This document shows, piece after piece, positions 33,665 through 42,155 of a DNA stretch of 64,000 nucleotides (positions within the stretch are counted from its first letter, which is position 1; every line of letters starts with the position of its first letter). Under the pieces are notes generated by a model, which saw only the letters and a program-made list of their open reading frames with translations, ran no database searches and had not been told where the DNA came from. A program made the position numbers and the translations under genes. The DNA is from Streptomyces sp. 3214.6 (GTDB lineage Bacteria; Actinomycetota; Actinomycetes; Streptomycetales; Streptomycetaceae). The stretch is from contig NZ_LT670819.1 of NCBI RefSeq assembly GCF_900129855.1, forward strand, positions 6,572,001 to 6,636,000, read 5' to 3'.

Positions 33665-35911
33665 TCAGCCCGTGTACCGGGCGAAGACCTTGAGGTAGTC
33701 GTACGGCTGCTGTGTCACGCCGCTGCATGCGTCCCCGGCGGAGCCGGAACCGCAGGCCCGGTCGCGGTTGACGGACCAGTAGGTGAGGCGCCCGATGTGG
33801 TGCTGCTGGGCGTAGGCGAGCATGGTCTTGAAGTCCGCGACGCGGACCAGCTCGCCGGAGTCGTCGGTCTTGCCGTTCATCGACGACAGGCCGATGTGGG
33901 CGTAGGCCGTGGCGTCGCTGTAGCCGTAGGCCGACTTGACGCGGGCCTTGAGGCCCTCCATGGCCTGGGTGGTGAGGGTGCCCATGGTGGTGGTGCCGCC
34001 GCCGAAGTCGAACGGCATGATGCACCAGACGTCGTTGGCGAGCCCTGAATTGGCGGCACGCTTGATCATGTCGACGCCGGTGGAGTCCGGGCCGCTGGTG
34101 GTGGTGCCGAAGGTGATGACGGTCTTCAGCCCGGTGTTGTTCGCCTTCACGGTCTTCAGCGCGTCGACGACCCGCTGGCGGACCGTGGCGTTGGACCACT
34201 CGGTGTTCTCGATGTCGATGTCGATGGCTTTGAGTCCGTAGGCGTCGATCACCTTCTGGTAGGCGCCGGCCAGCGCGGCGGCGCTGGAGCACTTCTCGCC
34301 GAGTTTGGCGCCGCTCCAGCCGCCGACGGAGACCATCACATCACCGCCGGCCGCCCTGATGGCGTTGATCTTCGACTGGTCGTTGCCGCCGGTCAGCGGG
34401 CGAGAACCGTCCCACTTCGGGTTGCAGCCGCCGTCGGACAGGATGAAGGCGAGCGTGAACCACTTGACGCCGGTCGCCGACATGACCGCCGTGGGGTTCT
34501 GCGGGCTGCCCCAGCCGAGATACTCGTAGGGGGCCACCGCCATACCGGGAGAGGCCTGCAGCGCGGCGTCGGCTACGGGCTTCACCCGGATCAGCCGGGT
34601 CTCCCCGGGGCGCAGCGTCGCACTGTACGAGTTGGCGATCTCGCCCTTGTGCGAGCCCGACCAGAGATCCGTCACATCGCCGGAGCCGGTGAAGCCGACC
34701 TGCGACCAGTTCACACTGACCGTCGAGTTCCCGGCCGTACCCGTGTTGAAGAGGGCGACGACGTAGTCGCCGTTGCTCTCCCGCTTGCTCCAGACCTGCT
34801 TCACCCCGCTCTTCACGAGGCGTTTCGCCGCGACCCCGTCCTGGTCGACGCCGATCAGCCGGTCGTTGGTGAGCATCGCCTTGTCGACCGGGTCGATGTT
34901 CGTCAGATCGGTGCCCAGCAGCAGCGGAGCCCCCGCCATGGCCCACAGGGTGAAGTGCGAGCGGCGCTGGTCGGCGGTGAGTCCCACCTGGTCGCCGTTG
35001 CCGATCTCCAGCGAGTCGAGGTCGTTCCAGCCGCCGGGACCGGCGTACTGCTGCCAGGAGGCGGCCGAGTCGAAGCGGGAGGAGACGTGCGACCAGTCGG
35101 TGAGGGGGTAGCCGCTGCCGTTGTCCCCCGGGCCGCAGTAGCACTCGACGTCACCCTGGGTGCGCCAGCTGTTCGCCAGTTGCCGCCAGGTGCCGCCCTG
35201 GGCGATCGGCAGGTTGTTGGAGAGCGCGAAGTTGATGGGCCGTCCGCTGGCCCGCAGCGCCTTGTCCCAGGCCTCGACGTCGGGGACGTCCTGGCTGCCC
35301 ACACCGTCGATCTTCAGGTAGTCGACACCCCAGGAGGCGTACTGCCGGGCCCACGAGTTCACGAACTCCTGCGCGCCCGGCTTGGAGTAGTCGATGTAGT
35401 ACATGTTCTTGCAGTTGTAGTTCTTCTCGGTCTTCGACGTGTCCGCGATGTCCTTGGCGTGATAGGGCGTCCCCTCGATCGGAGTGTTCGCGGTGACCGC
35501 GTTCTTGGCGATGCCCGGGGTGACGTAGAAGCCGAACTTCAGGCCCTTGGAATGGATGTAGTCGGCGAGCGCCTTGATGCCCGAGGGGAACTTGGCCGGA
35601 TCGACCGCCCAGCGGCCGTAGGAGTCGACGACGAAGCCGCCTGCGTCGCACTTCTGGTAGAAGTCGTCGAGGTTGACGTAGACGAAGCCGTGGTTCTTCA
35701 GGCCGCTCGACACCATCGCGTCGGCCTGCGCCTTGAGCTTCGCCTCGGTCGGGGTGCGGCGTACCAGGCTCCAGCTGCTCCAGCCCATGGCGGGGCGCAG
35801 CGAGAGGCCGTTGTCGGAGGCGGCGGCCGGGTGCGCGCCGCCGAGCAGCGGAATCGCGGAGACCAGCAGCATCCCCGCCAGGGTGAGCACCAGCGATCTG
35901 ATTCGTGTCAT
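33665..35911 (-). CDS. Secreted GH27-GH18 two-enzyme fusion
   Basis: A 748-aa exported protein with a signal peptide (1-32). The N-terminal GH27 module (about 38-450) has the nucleophile Asp202 (YLKIDGVG), the acid/base Asp297 (GGWNDLDSLEIGNG) and a C-terminal beta sandwich. GH27 enzymes are alpha-galactosidases or beta-L-arabinopyranosidases. The C-terminal module (about 458-748) is a GH18 chitinase-type barrel: VMVSVGGWSG, AIDIDIEN (Asp564, Asp566, Glu568 of the DxDxE motif), MPFDFGGG and LTYWSVNRD. The frame is continuous with no stop between modules. The start overlaps the upstream gene's stop by 4 bp. The pairing of these activities is unusual. Confidence 0.88.
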   Translation of the reverse strand: MTRIRSLVLTLAGMLLVSAIPLLGGAHPAAASDNGLSLRPAMGWSSWSLVRRTPTEAKLKAQADAMVSSGLKNHGFVYVNLDDFYQKCDAGGFVVDSYGRWAVDPAKFPSGIKALADYIHSKGLKFGFYVTPGIAKNAVTANTPIEGTPYHAKDIADTSKTEKNYNCKNMYYIDYSKPGAQEFVNSWARQYASWGVDYLKIDGVGSQDVPDVEAWDKALRASGRPINFALSNNLPIAQGGTWRQLANSWRTQGDVECYCGPGDNGSGYPLTDWSHVSSRFDSAASWQQYAGPGGWNDLDSLEIGNGDQVGLTADQRRSHFTLWAMAGAPLLLGTDLTNIDPVDKAMLTNDRLIGVDQDGVAAKRLVKSGVKQVWSKRESNGDYVVALFNTGTAGNSTVSVNWSQVGFTGSGDVTDLWSGSHKGEIANSYSATLRPGETRLIRVKPVADAALQASPGMAVAPYEYLGWGSPQNPTAVMSATGVKWFTLAFILSDGGCNPKWDGSRPLTGGNDQSKINAIRAAGGDVMVSVGGWSGAKLGEKCSSAAALAGAYQKVIDAYGLKAIDIDIENTEWSNATVRQRVVDALKTVKANNTGLKTVITFGTTTSGPDSTGVDMIKRAANSGLANDVWCIMPFDFGGGTTTMGTLTTQAMEGLKARVKSAYGYSDATAYAHIGLSSMNGKTDDSGELVRVADFKTMLAYAQQHHIGRLTYWSVNRDRACGSGSAGDACSGVTQQPYDYLKVFARYTG

Positions 35912-38900
35912 GAGCGTCCCCCGATCACATAGGAAGTACCGATCCAGGCCTCGTCGACCCGCAGCCGCTTGTAGCGGGTGGAGTCGGTGGACGCGGCCCA
36001 GGTGGAGTCGATCTCCAGGCGTACGTAACGGGCGTTCGCGGCGGTGAGGTCGATGCCCTGGACGCCGCGCCGGCTCGCCACCTGCCCGGTCTTGACCGCG
36101 CTTCCCCAGGTCGACCCGTCGTTGCTGAGGAACACCTTGTAGTCCTTGATCCGTGCCGACTGCTCGGTGTCGGAACGGGCGTAGGCGACGGAGTCCTCGC
36201 GCTGGTTGAGCCCGACGTACTGGACCTTCTTGGCCGAGCCGAGGTCGAAGGTGAGGTTGACGGGCAGGGTCTTGTCGCTGTCCCAGTAGGTGAGGTAGTC
36301 GCCGTCGCCGACTGCCGCGGCCGGGTGACCGCTCGCCGAGGCGCTCGCGCTCACCTTGACGCCCGACAGGATGCCCTGGCGTCCGGTGGTGGTGACCTTG
36401 AAGACGGTGTCGTACGGGTCCCAGCCGGAGAGTCCGTTCAGGGTGAGCACTCCCTGGGACTGCGTCCAGTCGACCGCCGCACCGGTACGGAGGTTGGTGA
36501 CGGACGTGACGCGGTAGCCGTTGTCGCGGATGCGCAGGGTGGAGGTGGTGGGCGGGGTGAGCACATGGACGTACTGCAGGTCGGGGTTGCTCCTGCTGAC
36601 GGTCGTCACACCGTGTGCGCCGTCGTTCCAGAAGCCGGGCTTCAGCCCGCCGTGCAGGTAGCCGCCGCCCTCGGTGCCGTGCAGTGACTCCCAGATGGGG
36701 TCGAGATAGGAGTCGGCGAAGTTGTTGAAGGCGGCCTGGTTGCTCGGGAACTTGCCGTTGACCTGAGCGGTCTCGGCCATCAGTGCCTTCACGGAGGAAC
36801 CCGCGTTGGTGACGAGCCGGCCGAGGGTGAGCATCCGGTCGACGGCCGGGTCCGAGCCGTCGTACCACCAGGCGCCGGTCGAGGGGAGTTTGAAGTCGGC
36901 TTCCGTCAGGCGGGGTTGGGCGGTGTAGACGGCCTGCGGATAGTCGTACGCCGGCGACATCCCCGTCTTCTGCTCATTGCTGATCATGTCCATGATCGGC
37001 GTGTCCTCGTTGTTGTTGCTGAGCGTGTAGCCGGGCCGCTTCTGCTGGATCTGGGCGTACAGGTCGTGGCTCTCCCAGTACGCGTTGTCGTTGTCGATCC
37101 AGAACCCGCCCAGGTCGGGATAGCGGTCCATGACCTCGAAGAAGTTGTCGTAGCTGAACCGGCCGAAACCGTCACGGGTGGTCAGGTCGACGTTCTCGCC
37201 CTGGTAGGCGGAGTACGCGGCCGAGTCCAGCCACTCGTGCCCGCCCTCGGCGTGCCACTTGGGGTCGTCGGTCATGTAGAGGATGACCTTGAGGCCCTTG
37301 GCCTTGGCCGCCTTGATCAGCTCCCCGACGAAGTCCCGCCTGGTGGAGCAGCTGCCCGGGATCTTCGAGGGCCAGGGGCGGGCATAGCCGAGCCGGCTGT
37401 GGAAGGTGGCGAGCACCAGGTACTGGGTGTGCAGCTTCTGCGCCTCCTGGACCCAGTAGTCGGGGGTCCAGCCGCCGCTGGTGACGTCGTTCTCCCAGGC
37501 GGTGCAGCTGGTGTGGGCGGGGGCGGTGCGCTCGCCCCAGTGCAGGAAGAGGCCGCCGACGGAGCCCCGCAGGAACTCCTGACGCGGGTTCTCGAGGTCG
37601 AGGGGACTGGCCGGTGTGCCGCAGTCCTGGCCGCCCGAGACCCGCAGGGCGCCGCCGGAGGTGGTGTGACTGTCCGTGAGGCAGGCGCCGGTGGTGTTCT
37701 GGAACCCCACGTCGAAGGGCGAGTCGCCGCCCTTGTCCGCGGTGAACCTGGTGAACCGGATGCCGCTCGCCGCGTCGGCGATGACGGCCGGGCGCCCGTC
37801 GCCGGCGGCGAACTTCACCGAGCTGTCGGTGAATCGGACGTTGTCGGCGTTGTGCAGATACCAGCCGTACGCCGGCCGGGTGCCGATGGCCTTGGGGTTG
37901 TAGTCGTTCGGGTCGTTGCTCGGCACTGCGGTGGACATGGTGCCGTTGCCGCCGGGCACGGTGATGTTCACCTTGTTGAAGGTCACGCCGCTGATGCGGT
38001 GGCCGTTCTCGCCCCACACGGTCGGGCTGAAGGACGGGCTGCTGCCGGTGGCCGTGATGTCGTCGTACGTGATGTCACTGATGGACCCGATGCCGGGAGA
38101 GTTGCCGCAGCGTTTGCGGGTGCCGATCTTCTGCATGATCGGCGAGTGGACGCCGGTCATGGTGATGTTCCGGTAGTGGACGTCGGAGATCTTCGCGCCG
38201 TCCATGGAGACCATGCCGAGGCCGGACTTGTCTGCGCCCTCGATCCGGATGTTCTCGAACCGGTAGTCCGAGAAGTCGCCGCAGGTCTCGGAGCCGAACA
38301 TCAGCGCGTTGCAGCACTTCGCCGAGAGATAGGAGTCGTTCACCCGGACATGGCCGTTGGGGAGCTTGGCGCCGAGGGCGTAGTCGCTCTTGAAGACCAG
38401 GGCGTCGTCGTTGGCCTTGATGTTCGCGTTCGTGACCGTGACGTTGGTGGTGGAGATGATGTTCCAGCCGTCGCGGTCGCTCGCGGTGTCGATGGTGAGA
38501 CGGTCCGAGGTGACGTTCTCGCAGCCGTTGACGAGGGCCGCGAAGTGACCGCCCCTCCTGAGCGTGAGTCCGTCGCCGATACGCAGTCCGTCGCAACGGG
38601 TCAGGGAGATGATCTTGTCGGCCTCGCCGGACTTGGGGTTGCCGGTGATCAGGTTGCCGAGGCCGTCGATGACGCCCTCGCCGACGAGGCCGATGTCGGT
38701 CAGCCTGTCGCCGTAGATCATCGCGTCGTGGAAGTGGCTGTGTCCGTAGTCCTGGTAGTCGTCGTACGGGTTGGACTCGGCCTTGTCGTAGGTGTCGGCG
38801 CTGGAGCCCTGGAGCGTGGCGCCCTTGTCGAGCCGGAGCGTCACATGGCTCTTCAGGTGGATGGTGTTCTTGGACTTGTAGTCACCGGCCGGGAAGCGGA

Positions 38901-39117
38901 CCGTGCCGCCGCCGGCTGCCGAGGCCGCGTTGATCGCCTTGTCGACGGCCGGGGTGTCGTTGGCCGAGCCGTTGCCCTTGGCGCCGTAGTCGCGTACGTC
39001 GAACTCGGCTGCGCGGTGCGGCGGTTGCTCGGCCGCGAGGGCCGGCGGATCGCTCAGGCCGAGCATGACGGCGAAGGCCAGGAGGACGGCCGCCACCCAT
39101 GGCGTGCGCTGCTGCAT
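35908..39117 (-). CDS. Secreted GH28-like / GH29-like / F5-8C fusion protein
   Basis: A 1,069-aa exported protein with a signal peptide (1-29). Residues about 38-520 are a right-handed beta helix of the GH28/pectate-lyase-3 type (FDVRDYGAKGNGSANDTPAV, IKANDDALVFKSD, FENIRIEGADKSG); the usual GHG motif reads FGSETCG, so catalysis needs testing. Residues about 525-890 form a GH29-like alpha-L-fucosidase barrel (GGLFLHWGERT, LGGFWIDNDNAY with the candidate nucleophile Asp). Residues about 905-1065 are an F5/8 type C (CBM32-like) domain ending RYVRLEIDSTW. It is an uncommon combination, suited to a branched pectic substrate. Confidence 0.82.
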   Translation of the reverse strand: MQQRTPWVAAVLLAFAVMLGLSDPPALAAEQPPHRAAEFDVRDYGAKGNGSANDTPAVDKAINAASAAGGGTVRFPAGDYKSKNTIHLKSHVTLRLDKGATLQGSSADTYDKAESNPYDDYQDYGHSHFHDAMIYGDRLTDIGLVGEGVIDGLGNLITGNPKSGEADKIISLTRCDGLRIGDGLTLRRGGHFAALVNGCENVTSDRLTIDTASDRDGWNIISTTNVTVTNANIKANDDALVFKSDYALGAKLPNGHVRVNDSYLSAKCCNALMFGSETCGDFSDYRFENIRIEGADKSGLGMVSMDGAKISDVHYRNITMTGVHSPIMQKIGTRKRCGNSPGIGSISDITYDDITATGSSPSFSPTVWGENGHRISGVTFNKVNITVPGGNGTMSTAVPSNDPNDYNPKAIGTRPAYGWYLHNADNVRFTDSSVKFAAGDGRPAVIADAASGIRFTRFTADKGGDSPFDVGFQNTTGACLTDSHTTSGGALRVSGGQDCGTPASPLDLENPRQEFLRGSVGGLFLHWGERTAPAHTSCTAWENDVTSGGWTPDYWVQEAQKLHTQYLVLATFHSRLGYARPWPSKIPGSCSTRRDFVGELIKAAKAKGLKVILYMTDDPKWHAEGGHEWLDSAAYSAYQGENVDLTTRDGFGRFSYDNFFEVMDRYPDLGGFWIDNDNAYWESHDLYAQIQQKRPGYTLSNNNEDTPIMDMISNEQKTGMSPAYDYPQAVYTAQPRLTEADFKLPSTGAWWYDGSDPAVDRMLTLGRLVTNAGSSVKALMAETAQVNGKFPSNQAAFNNFADSYLDPIWESLHGTEGGGYLHGGLKPGFWNDGAHGVTTVSRSNPDLQYVHVLTPPTTSTLRIRDNGYRVTSVTNLRTGAAVDWTQSQGVLTLNGLSGWDPYDTVFKVTTTGRQGILSGVKVSASASASGHPAAAVGDGDYLTYWDSDKTLPVNLTFDLGSAKKVQYVGLNQREDSVAYARSDTEQSARIKDYKVFLSNDGSTWGSAVKTGQVASRRGVQGIDLTAANARYVRLEIDSTWAASTDSTRYKRLRVDEAWIGTSYVIGGRS

Positions 39118-39129
39118 GGGACCGTCCGA

Positions 39130-39918
39130 TCAGACGAGTTGGTAGCCGCGCAGATTGGTGAGCAGCAGGTAGCAGTCCTGAAGGGACCCGGAGGTGTCGC
39201 CCAGGGAGCGGTAGATGCCCCACTTCGGGCGGACCCGGTCGGCGAGGAAGGTGTCGACACCGGTCTTGGAGGCGTCGATGACGGTGGTGGAACCGCTCTT
39301 GAGGATCCAGCGCACCGTGCCGGACGAGCCGTTTCCGATCTTGATCTGGAAGTCGACGTCGGTCCATTTGTCGTGCAGGGGATCAAGGTTGGTGCGGCCG
39401 ACGAGGACATCGCCCTCGATGACCTTCAGCTCGATGGTCTGCACCCCGTTCACCCGGCGCAGCGACTGCACGACGATCGGCGAGCTGCCGGCGCCGGGCT
39501 GCTTCATCTGCATGATGTGGGTGAAGGCGGTGGTCGCCTTCAGAGAGCTGGGGATGTACATCGAGTACGTCAGCCGCCAGGTCTGGCCCGAGGTCCACTT
39601 GAGGTAGTTGCTGCCGCCGCCGTTGCGCAGCCCGGTGACCTCCTGGCGCTGGCGGTCGGTGGAGGTGTCCCGGTCGACCGTGTGCATGTTGAAGCGCCAG
39701 TTGTTGCCGGTGGCGAAGATGTGCGGCCTGGCCGCGGGGTGGGAGTCGGCGCGGTCGTCCTCGATGGTCTCGAAGGCGCCGAGGCCGTCGCTGCTCGCGG
39801 ACGGCGCCCACTTCTGCTGCCAGGAGGCGGCGTGCGCGGTGCCGGGCAGACCGCCGACGGTGGCCGCCGCGGCGCCGCCGATCGTCGCGCCGAGCAGGGT
39901 CCTGCGTGATGTGCTCAT
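39130..39918 (-). CDS. Tat-exported polysaccharide-lyase-like protein
   Basis: A 262-aa protein with a twin-arginine signal (STSRRTLLGATIGG) cleaved at about residue 30 (THAHA-type AHA-A site). The mature domain looks like a beta jelly roll of polysaccharide-lyase type: NNWRFNMHTVDRDTSTDRQR, LKWTSGQTWRLTYSMYIP, HIMQMKQPGAGSSPIV and DFQIKIGNGSSGTVRW resemble heparinase I/PL20-like lyases. The CAZy family cannot be fixed by eye. It is one of five consecutive minus-strand exported genes and lies 62 bp downstream of the GH105-type gene. Confidence 0.7.
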   Translation of the reverse strand: MSTSRRTLLGATIGGAAAATVGGLPGTAHAASWQQKWAPSASSDGLGAFETIEDDRADSHPAARPHIFATGNNWRFNMHTVDRDTSTDRQRQEVTGLRNGGGSNYLKWTSGQTWRLTYSMYIPSSLKATTAFTHIMQMKQPGAGSSPIVVQSLRRVNGVQTIELKVIEGDVLVGRTNLDPLHDKWTDVDFQIKIGNGSSGTVRWILKSGSTTVIDASKTGVDTFLADRVRPKWGIYRSLGDTSGSLQDCYLLLTNLRGYQLV

Positions 39919-39980
39919 GACAGTTCGCACCTCGTTGTGGTGGGGGGTGGGGGGCGGTCCCGTGGGCTGTGGACTGTGGA

Positions 39981-41180
39981 CTACCGGGACCTGAGCTGCT
40001 CGTTCATGATCAGGAAGGAACCGAGACCGTGGAAGTCGTTGGTCTCCCGGGGGCGCGCGATGTAGAAGGCGTAGTCGCCGACGTTGGTGCCGATGGAGAT
40101 GTCGGTGAGGCTGGTGCGGCCGTCCGTGCCGAGTGAGATCCGGGCGAGGACGCCCTTGTAGCCGCGCTGTGCGACGGCCTGGTAGCGCTTGTCGAGGTAT
40201 CCCTGCTGGGCGCCGCGCGAGAGGGCGTAGGTGAACATGCTGGAGCAGGAGGTCTCGGTCCAGTTGTCGCTCTGTCCGCCCTTGTCGATCACCTGGAACC
40301 AGCGGCCGGTCGCCGGGTCCTGGTAGCGCTCCAGACCGGCGGCCAACTGCCGGAAGATGCGCAGGAGCTGCGGACGGCGGGCCTGCCGCGCCGGGATGGC
40401 GTCGAGGACGTTCACCATCGCCATCGAGTACCAGCCGACGGCCCGGCACCAGTGCTCCGGGGCGAGCCCGGTCGCCGGATCCGCCCAACTGACGGTCTTC
40501 GACTCGTCGTAGGCGTGCCGCAGCAGACCGCCCGAGACCTGGAGATGGCTGCCGTAGACGGCGAGCTGCCGGGCCGCCTCGTCGTCGGCGTAGGCGGAGT
40601 CGCCGAACTCCTTGCCGTACTCGACGAGGAACGGGTTCACCATGTAGACGCCGTCCGACCAGAGCTGGTGGGCGCGGCTGCTGGTGTCGGCGTGCCAGAA
40701 GCCGCCGTCGGAGGTGCGCGGGTAGCTGTCCAGCCGGTCGCGGATCGTGCGGGCAGCGATGCGGTAGCGGTCGTCGCCGGTCTCGTGGTGCAGGATCACC
40801 AGCAGCCGTCCGGCCTGCATGCTGTCGAGGCTGTTGAACTTCTGGTCGATGCTGCCGTCGGCGTGCACGAAGCGGTCCACATAGGTCCTGATGTACGAGA
40901 GATACCGCGGCTCGTGCGTGCGCCGGTAGGTGAGGTACTGGCCGTAGAGATACAGGCCGACGGGGTACGACCAGCCGCCGATGGTGCTCGGGGTGAAGCG
41001 GGCCGTGGTCGAGTCGACCATGGCCACGGACCAGTCCGTGGCGGCTGCCGGACGGGTGATGGACGGGGGCTGCGCGGCGGTGGGTGGGGCCGCGGCCGAG
41101 ACCGTCAGCAGTCCCGCCGCGGCGAGCGCTCCCGCCGTGAGCACGGGACGCAGGGCCGGCGTGGCACGGAAACGTCTCAT
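39981..41180 (-). CDS. Secreted GH105/GH88-type unsaturated uronyl hydrolase
   Basis: A 399-aa protein from ATG 41180 with a signal peptide (about 1-36, ending PTAAQ). The body is an (alpha/alpha)6 barrel of the GH88/GH105 class: WSYPVGLYLYGQYLTYR, SLDSMQAGRLLVILHHETG, QLWSDGVYMVNPFLVEYG, HWCRAVGWYSMAMVNVLDAI and WTETSCSSMFTYAL. GH105 enzymes remove the unsaturated uronic acid left by rhamnogalacturonan or pectate lyases. It is the promoter-proximal gene of the minus-strand island, with an imperfect inverted repeat 31-48 bp upstream. Confidence 0.88.
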   Translation of the reverse strand: MRRFRATPALRPVLTAGALAAAGLLTVSAAAPPTAAQPPSITRPAAATDWSVAMVDSTTARFTPSTIGGWSYPVGLYLYGQYLTYRRTHEPRYLSYIRTYVDRFVHADGSIDQKFNSLDSMQAGRLLVILHHETGDDRYRIAARTIRDRLDSYPRTSDGGFWHADTSSRAHQLWSDGVYMVNPFLVEYGKEFGDSAYADDEAARQLAVYGSHLQVSGGLLRHAYDESKTVSWADPATGLAPEHWCRAVGWYSMAMVNVLDAIPARQARRPQLLRIFRQLAAGLERYQDPATGRWFQVIDKGGQSDNWTETSCSSMFTYALSRGAQQGYLDKRYQAVAQRGYKGVLARISLGTDGRTSLTDISIGTNVGDYAFYIARPRETNDFHGLGSFLIMNEQLRSR

Positions 41181-41210
41181 GTCTTTCCCGCCTTCAGGAG
41201 TCGACCGTTG

Positions 41211-41228
41211 TTCATATGTGTGTATGAG
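41211..41228. promoter_or_regulatory. Operator-like imperfect palindrome before the glycan operon
   Basis: TTCATATGTGTGTATGAG has half sites TTCATA and TATGAG around a 6-bp centre, 31 bp upstream of the GH105-type start. TTCATAYGTG recurs in the IclR/kdgD intergenic region (44585-44594). The rest of 41181-41427 holds a GGTCCGGACC palindrome (41289-41298) but no gene. Confidence 0.45.
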
Positions 41229-41391
41229 GTTCACGCACTGGGTTGATGGATGGGGAACAGAGTCCAGGCCCGACCGGGCGCGGTCAATGGTCCGGACCGA
41301 TCGGCGCAGGCTCTTTTCCGGCCAATATCCCCTCAAGGCAAGGGGGTTGACGGGGCCCGTGGGGCGGGTCCACCTTGTAGCGCACTTGGTA

Positions 41392-41404
41392 AGGAAACTT
41401 TCCT
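41392..41404 (+). promoter_or_regulatory. CsnR-type operator of the chitosanase gene
   Basis: AGGAAA-C-TTTCCT is a perfect odd palindrome 24 bp before the GH75 start. It matches the operator described for streptomycete chitosanase genes controlled by the ROK-family repressor CsnR, as I recall it (TTAGGAAAGTTTCCTAA-like). This implies induction by chitosan oligomers. No csnR gene is in the window. Confidence 0.7.
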
Positions 41405-41427
41405 ATCAGAAGAAGGGTCCCCCCACA

Positions 41428-42114
41428 GTGCGTTCTCGAACATTGCCCCTCGCCGCGGCAGCGGCGGCCGCCCTCCTCGTCGCCGCCCTCCCGGCGACCG
41501 CCTCCGCAGGCCCCGCCTCGACACAGGAGGGCTCGGTCAGCGCGGCCGACCTGCTCGCCAAGGTGACGTCCTGCTCGCAGATCTCCAACGGCAAGTACAA
41601 GACCGACGACGAGACATCGGCCTCCGTCCCGGTCTGCGGCAAGAACGGCGCCGTCTTCTGGAAGGCCGACATGGACGTCGACTGCGACGGCCAGCGCACC
41701 GCCAAGTGCAACGAGAGCACCGACCCCTGGTACCAGGACGACACGGCCTTCCACCAGTCGGACGGCAAGGCGCTGCGCGCCGACTCGCTGCCCTACGTCG
41801 TCGTGCCCAGCTCCAGCTCCCTCTGGAACTACGGCTCCGCGGGCATAAAGGGCGGCGGGGTCGTCGCCGTGATCTACCAGAACAAGGTGGAGTACGCGGT
41901 CGTCGGCGACACCGGCCCCACGAAGATCATCGGCGAGGCCTCGTACGCGACGGCCAAGGCGCTCGGCATCGACCCCGACCCGGAGAACGGCGGCACGGAC
42001 TCCGGCGTCACCTACATCCTCTTCAAGAACTCCAAGGTGTCCCCCATCGAGAGCCACAGCGCGGCGGTGACCCTCGGCGACCAACTGGCCAAGACGTTCA
42101 TCCGCAACAACTAG
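41428..42114 (+). CDS. Secreted GH75 chitosanase
   Basis: A 228-aa exported enzyme from GTG 41428 with GAAGGG at 41411-41416. The Sec signal covers about residues 1-27 (LPLAAAAAAALLVAALPATA). The mature domain has GH75 features: VPVCGKNGAVFWKADMDVDC with the conserved DMDVDCDG acid cluster, DDTAFHQSDGKAL, PYVVVPSSSS and GVVAVIYQNKVEYAVVGDTG. GH75 enzymes hydrolyse chitosan endo-wise. It is divergent from the glycan operon and faces the MFS gene tail to tail. Confidence 0.9.
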   Translation: MRSRTLPLAAAAAAALLVAALPATASAGPASTQEGSVSAADLLAKVTSCSQISNGKYKTDDETSASVPVCGKNGAVFWKADMDVDCDGQRTAKCNESTDPWYQDDTAFHQSDGKALRADSLPYVVVPSSSSLWNYGSAGIKGGGVVAVIYQNKVEYAVVGDTGPTKIIGEASYATAKALGIDPDPENGGTDSGVTYILFKNSKVSPIESHSAAVTLGDQLAKTFIRNN

Positions 42115-42155
42115 GACAGGTCCTGGTTGTTACGGGCCACCGGCCCTGGCCTGTC
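42115..42155. terminator. Possible bidirectional terminator between convergent genes
   Basis: An outer stem GACAGG (42115-42120) / CCTGTC (42150-42155) encloses an inner GGGCC-ACC-GGCCC hairpin (42134-42146). It lies exactly between the convergent chitosanase and MFS stop codons. Confidence 0.4.

Noticed and set aside
36916..39909. 997-codon open frame on the plus strand
   Set aside because: It is the shadow of the GH28-like/GH29-like gene, with a Val/Gly/Arg-rich translation and no domain.
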